Made by a program: the position numbers and the translations under genes
Notes under the pieces: generated by a model
Database searches by the model: none
What the model was told of the DNA's origin: nothing
Seen by the model: only the letters and a program-made list of their open reading frames with translations
From: Owenia fusiformis
Lineage: Eukaryota > Annelida > Polychaeta > Sabellida > Oweniidae
Assembly (NCBI GenBank): GCA_903813345.2
Contig: CAIIXF020000008.1
Location: forward strand, 16,166,822-16,230,821
Length of the DNA stretch: 64,000 nucleotides
Reading direction: 5' to 3'
Part shown: piece by piece, positions 59,701 to 64,000 of the stretch
Numbering within the stretch: the first letter of the stretch is position 1
Layout of the letters: each line of letters begins with the position of its first letter

Positions 59701-62700
59701 CTTCTATATCAATTTTAGTCTTAGATATTTTCATTAAAACAAAAATTGAGAATAGCTTGAGAATTATCAAATTGCCAAAAATAATTATCACAATTCATGA
59801 ATGCACTCGTACCTTTTCTTTGGCCTCCATAATTGGGCCAGACTGTTCATTGACTGGGGTAGATGGGGCAGAGTCACTGGTAGGTGGGACTGTAGGTGGG
59901 GCAACATTGGCACTGTTGGCAGCAGCATTATGTGTGGGTGGGGCAGCATTAGCACTGTTGGTGGCTGCATTGTCACGGTTCACTGGAACTACCCACTCAC
60001 CTTAAACACAATAGGCACATATATTACAAAGAAATATATCACTTAACTTGCATATTACAGTAGGCACAAAAATTACAAAGAAATATATTATTGCATACAT
60101 GATCATATGCTAATTCAGGTGAATATAAGTCAGACATTGAGGTATCATGACCATGATGATTTACTTGATTGGACTATTTCTTACAGTTTGTGGACTATTT
60201 TTGGACTATTTATTACTCTTATGGGGTTAACTCTTATTTACCAGGTGTTTGTAAGAGTTGGATAACTTCTCTATGTCCCTCATCTCCTCTCTCTCTGGCT
60301 TTATCAAGTGGGGTTTTACCATCCTCATCTCTCAGATCTGGGTTAGCACCATACTTGAGCAGGGTCTGAAACACAAGAGAGCATATGTGAAGAGACACGC
60401 AAGTGGAGAATGTATGTTGAATTCAGAAATACACAGTTAGTACAGCAACTATCATTTGTGCAGATATTGTTACAGTACTGATGGATAAACCTGATATCAC
60501 TCATTTGCTACACATACTCTTTTGGAACTGTGAACAGGAAATGGTTTTGTACAATACAGAAATAGAAGTACAGATATTGAAACACCATCGATATCACCAA
60601 ACTGCCAAAAAGTACAACTTAAAACAGAAAATACATGCAGATCAAACCCAACATTTCTATATACATGTAAAACACATTCACCACGAATATACACCACATA
60701 ACAACCAGAGACTAAGAGACATACATGCGACTTTATTGTAACAAAAATAAAATGCAATTTGGTCACACTGTGTTAATACAGTGGGCACAAGAATAAAATG
60801 CAATTTGGTCACACTGTGTTAATACAGTGGCCATGTCTTCCTAAATTCTATATTCACCTTGACTATCTGAGGTCTACCAAAGCAGGCAGCGTAATGCAGA
60901 GATGATGACCTAAGGCCTCTATTGACATCTGCGCTCCTCTCACAAAGGAACTCAACCATCTCCTGGGTACCAAAGGCAGAGGCCCAGTTCAATAGGGTCT
61001 GACCAACATCATCCATAAAGTTCACCTCAAAACCTGAAAGTCAAAAAGAAGTTAATATACACATTATTCAAAGGCATTTATAAGTTAATTCACTGGTAGG
61101 TGGGATTGTTCAGGCTTTGTACTTCACACCTATTTTTATTACAAATGGGTAACATATACAAGATTAACATCCAAAAAGAAACTCATGGTGGATTTTCAAA
61201 TATTTTCCCCTCCAAATCATCAGAACAAAGTATTATTATTCAGTATATTCTCCACACAATGTACTCTGCGCAAAGTTATTTCAAAAATATTATTATAAAG
61301 ATCTTTATCTGATGGAATTGATGATAGTTTTTTCATTTTCAAAAGTCACAAAAGGCTTCATCAAGGTTTTAAATATTGGGCATGACTTAGTATGACACAA
61401 TGGACAACCATGGAGGACAGTGTGATTACAGGTAATATAGAATACAGTGAAAAGGGATGAAAAGATTGACAATGTCAATAAGCTTTAACAAAAGCAAGGA
61501 AATTCATCTTTCTTATGTTAAACAAGGCACAGGACGTGAACGAGATCACACCATCAAATAGGCAGACACTGTGAACCAGGAAAACTGTTCTCCTATTATG
61601 TTTACAAATTTCAAGAACAAGAAAAAAAAAATGGCCACCAGAAAACAAGATGGCTGCCCAAAAGTTAATCAGCTCTAGTACTTGATACCCTCTATCATTT
61701 GTGTAAATTTGAAGGAAATCCAATGAGCGGTTTTCCTGAAATGGCGATGACAAGATTTTTTCGAAAAACCTTCAAAATGGCCGCCAGAAAACAAGATGGC
61801 CACCCAAAAGTTAATCAGCTCTAGTACTTCATATGCTCTATCATCTCTGCGAATTTGGAGAAAATCTAATGAGCAGTTTTCCTTAAACGGCGATGACAAA
61901 AAGCGGGACGATCACGATCACGACCACGACCAGTATGACGACTATATCCCACCGATGGTGTGATAAAACATATGTTCCCAAAATACATTACGATATTGAC
62001 TCTAAAGAAGCATATGTAGACTTACTACCAGTTTCTACTGCATCTATGAGAGCATCAGTATCTTTACTACGTATACAGTCAATTAGTTGTCTATGTGATC
62101 TCTCTCCTGCACTGTCCATACGCCTGAGCCCAGGGATACGACTCCCACCCCCTGTAACAACAGTATTTGGTAGGGCTTTGCGTCCTTCAAATAGCAGGAT
62201 GAGCAACAGGTCTACGAGTCTCATAGAGTCTAACATACACCTATAAAGTAGAAATGGAGAGTGATATAAAATGTTGTCACAACATGAGCATGTTCATACA
62301 ATACATGGTAGATCATCAAACTGTTATACATCAAATAATTAGATTTAAATTTATAACATCGTTGTTTGAAACTAGGTTCATATATGATTGTATAGTTATT
62401 AGCAATTCTCAAATGACTGCAGTACATGGTTGATTTAATGCTGGTGAAATTACTACAATACTTCACTGTAGGGGAACTACTTGTAAACTTTGTGAATTTT
62501 GAATGTCACAAATCAATCATTGTTTTATGAAACAATGGACAGATTCAGAGAGTGATATTCATTTAAATCAAGTCATGAATATGCATGAAATTGTATGTAA
62601 AAATTACATGTCATGATTCACGACCTGCTTCAGGTGCCCATACCACAAGTTTCTATGGCAACGGTAACTCTGACATAAAATAATATTTGTGCCTCAGATT

Positions 62701-63352
62701 TCGTTGTAATAATAATGAATATTTGATGATACTCTGTATCAAATCTGGTGTTCTAACTCCAATTAGTTTCTGAGATAGGGCGTCTATTTGCGTTATTTGT
62801 TGATCGCCCATTGTATCAATAAGGATGCCACCTAGTTGCAATTACAGGTGTTTGTTACAGACATTGATGCCAATCACAAACAAGGCATTAACATCAGAAT
62901 TTCACCATCTGAATTTGCTACAAAAATATGTCACCACTTTCTGGTGGTGACATAAAAATGTTGGCTACAAATTTGTCACCACTATTTGCTAGATACGTAA
63001 AATTGTCTTAAGATAGTAAAGCATACCTCTCATCCCCCTGAAGAGAACTCTCAATGCAATCTGGCATATCTGACCTCAGCATATCATGAGTGACACCTGG
63101 TGAACCCCTGCATAACGTAGACAGTAAGCTAATCACTGTTGATACATTTGAACCAGATTTACTATCAGATGCACCACTAGCTCCCCCTGGTGTTCCCGAT
63201 AGTGAACTATTGAGGTTTGGACCGCCAGCGTTGGATAGTCGCAATAGAAGCCCTTCAACGAGACCATTTTGAGCCAGAGGGGCAGGATCAACTCCACGAC
63301 GTGTAAATCGGTCTGCTAGGGAGGCAAAACATCTCAGCGCACCGTCAGCGAC
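56742..63352 (-). CDS. HECTD1: HECTD1 E3 ubiquitin ligase, exons around the ankyrin repeats
   Basis: Nine exons: 63027-63352, 62026-62240, 60858-61033, 60242-60365, 59813-60000, 59394-59518, 58290-58431, 57304-57471, 56742-57009; all GT/AG and in phase. Recognisable blocks in order: [47 protein letters not shown]; ankyrin repeats ([53 protein letters not shown]); a low-complexity Ala/Pro/Asn linker (59813-60000); [39 protein letters not shown]; and [16 protein letters not shown]...[19 protein letters not shown]. For 62026 I chose the GTAAGT donor, which restores [12 protein letters not shown] with the right length. HECTD1 is a large HECT-type ubiquitin ligase; the 5' exons lie beyond 64,000. 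With the exon at 32703 about 687 residues are present. Confidence 0.94.
57061..57200 (+). repeat. Tandem duplication in HECTD1 intron
   Basis: Two ~70-bp copies with TTATTTGCTTGTAAATTGAC and TTTAAATATTTAAATAGATG. A further 3 x 29-bp repeat (AGAGTATATTGCCTTTATTT) is at 57,535-57,615. Confidence 0.75.
58680..59195. repeat. Two adjoining palindromic elements in HECTD1 intron
   Basis: 58686-58845: GGTTATATAATGGTTC against GAACCATTATATAATC, about 155 bp. 58846-59195: ATGCCACTCTAAGTTCAATT against its near inverse CGGACTTAGAGTGGTATAAA. Both look like small foldback MITEs. Confidence 0.65.
60745..60836 (+). repeat. Tandem 41-bp duplication
   Basis: AATGCAATTTGGTCACACTG...TTAATACAGTGG twice, ending 22 bp before the HECTD1 exon at 60858, i.e. 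at the donor side on the minus strand. Confidence 0.75.
61619..61900 (+). repeat. Two ~140-bp direct repeats in HECTD1 intron
   Basis: Each has AATGGCCNCCAGAAAACAAG and AAAAGTTAATCAGCTCTAGT and ends GGCGATGACAA. The peptide-like frames at 61,475-61,899 come from this repeat, not from a gene. Confidence 0.7.
62865..62958 (-). repeat. Short TGTCACCAC-family copy in HECTD1 intron
   Basis: ACAAGGCATTAACAT ... ATATGTCACCACTTTCTGGT and GGTGACATAAAA: both family ends without the minisatellite. Confidence 0.7.
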
Positions 63353-64000
63353 CTGCAAAATGACAATAAACCACATCATTCAATGATACCTGAAAATCAC
63401 TTTTACAATGATTGGGTTTCAACACATAAAGACTACAGTGTATATACATTCATAACACAATGTACTCATTCACAATTTTCTTTATGTGAGAATGTTCATT
63501 GCTTTATGTATTACTGATATGGAGGAGAAAAGAAAATAACTTGTGGAGTAATAATAAAAACCTAGATTAAACACATCATCTTTCATATTATCTCATTCTT
63601 GTAACAGTTCATTACCCTTCAAGTATATCATGTTATTAAATCATATACCTATTTCTCAATTTCTTATTTTTTTCAAGTGGAAAACCATGATTGAATAAGT
63701 GTTTTGTATAAGAGATAATATTACGTAAGCTGCAACATAGAGCAGTTGCCTGGTTAGTATAAGTATGAGTTGATTTTCAGTGTTTATGTTGATTTATTTT
63801 CTATTTCTGGCCACATTCAAGGTTATTAAGATGCCTGATGAACTTAGCAGATAGAAAATCTCAGTAGGGATGTTCAGTGCATCATATGTACTAGTAATTA
63901 GTAAGTAGAAGAAAACATGATGAATTTCAGTTCCGACTCAAATATGCCTTCCTCAATCCCCCCCATCTTCGATACCCCAATTAATCAAAGCCATAAATTA
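63353..64000. other. HECTD1 intron to window edge
   Basis: AT-rich; no exon recognised. The preceding HECTD1 exons should lie beyond the window. Confidence 0.55.

Noticed and set aside
59757-60046. Frames opposite the HECTD1 Ala/Pro linker exon
   Set aside because: Low-complexity shadow of exon 59813-60000, which has proper splice sites and phase on the minus strand.
61475-61899. 92- and 74-aa minus frames with similar sequence
   Set aside because: Both come from a ~140-bp direct repeat containing GGCCNCC; not exons of HECTD1.
1-64000. tRNA, rRNA or other structured RNA genes
   Set aside because: No convincing cloverleaf, B-box or rRNA sequence was seen by eye; a covariance-model scan would be decisive.

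Overview
This is a window of AT-rich, intron-rich, repeat-laden eukaryotic DNA, most likely from an invertebrate animal (probably marine). The basis is two conserved animal genes with small exons and long introns, several families of MITE-like and minisatellite-bearing repeats, and secreted proteins of invertebrate type. I cannot name the species. All splice sites were placed by eye from GT/AG signals, reading-frame phase and similarity between paralogs.

Layout. (1) 2.6-31.0 kb, plus strand: ten exons of a TDRD9 (Spindle-E-like) piRNA-pathway DEAH/DEVH helicase, running from the N-terminal region to helicase motif IV; the first exon(s) lie upstream of the window and the 3' part is missing. 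(2) Inside its 21.6-kb intron (5,454-27,095), on the minus strand, are two paralogous genes for secreted cysteine-rich proteins (8,232-12,846 and 22,866-25,048). They share six coding exons with identical splice phases, three exons of identical length, the same TATA box and the same 5' non-coding exon. The first ends in an exon of about 25 copies of a 9-residue Ser/Tyr/Asp repeat; the second ends in a short Gly/Ser/Asp tail. Between them lies a 3.9-kb mariner element whose transposase has an apparent intron and a frameshift, itself split by a large minisatellite element. (3) A 500-N gap at 32,203-32,702. (4) 32.7-63.4 kb, minus strand: ten exons of the ubiquitin ligase HECTD1 (pre-ankyrin region, ankyrin repeats, and the conserved region after them). 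(5) Inside the 23.7-kb HECTD1 intron (33,032-56,741), on the plus strand, are four copies of a secreted PAN/apple + two discoidin (F5/8C) domain gene. Copies 2 and 3 are intact (547 and 548 aa). Copy 1 is broken by a 1-nt deletion and by a retroposed LINE-like fragment with a 12-bp target-site duplication. Copy 4 is a 5'-truncated, frameshifted last exon.

Two housekeeping/germline genes thus each host, in one giant intron and on the opposite strand, a small expanding family of secreted proteins. TDRD9 (+) and HECTD1 (-) point tail to tail across the gap, so their missing 3' exons should both lie in a gap much larger than 500 bp, unless the scaffold join is wrong. Most remaining sequence is repeats: palindromic foldbacks, TA-flanked mariner-type MITEs, pogo/Tigger-like ends, and two Helentron/HINE-like families with terminal hairpins and internal tandem repeats.
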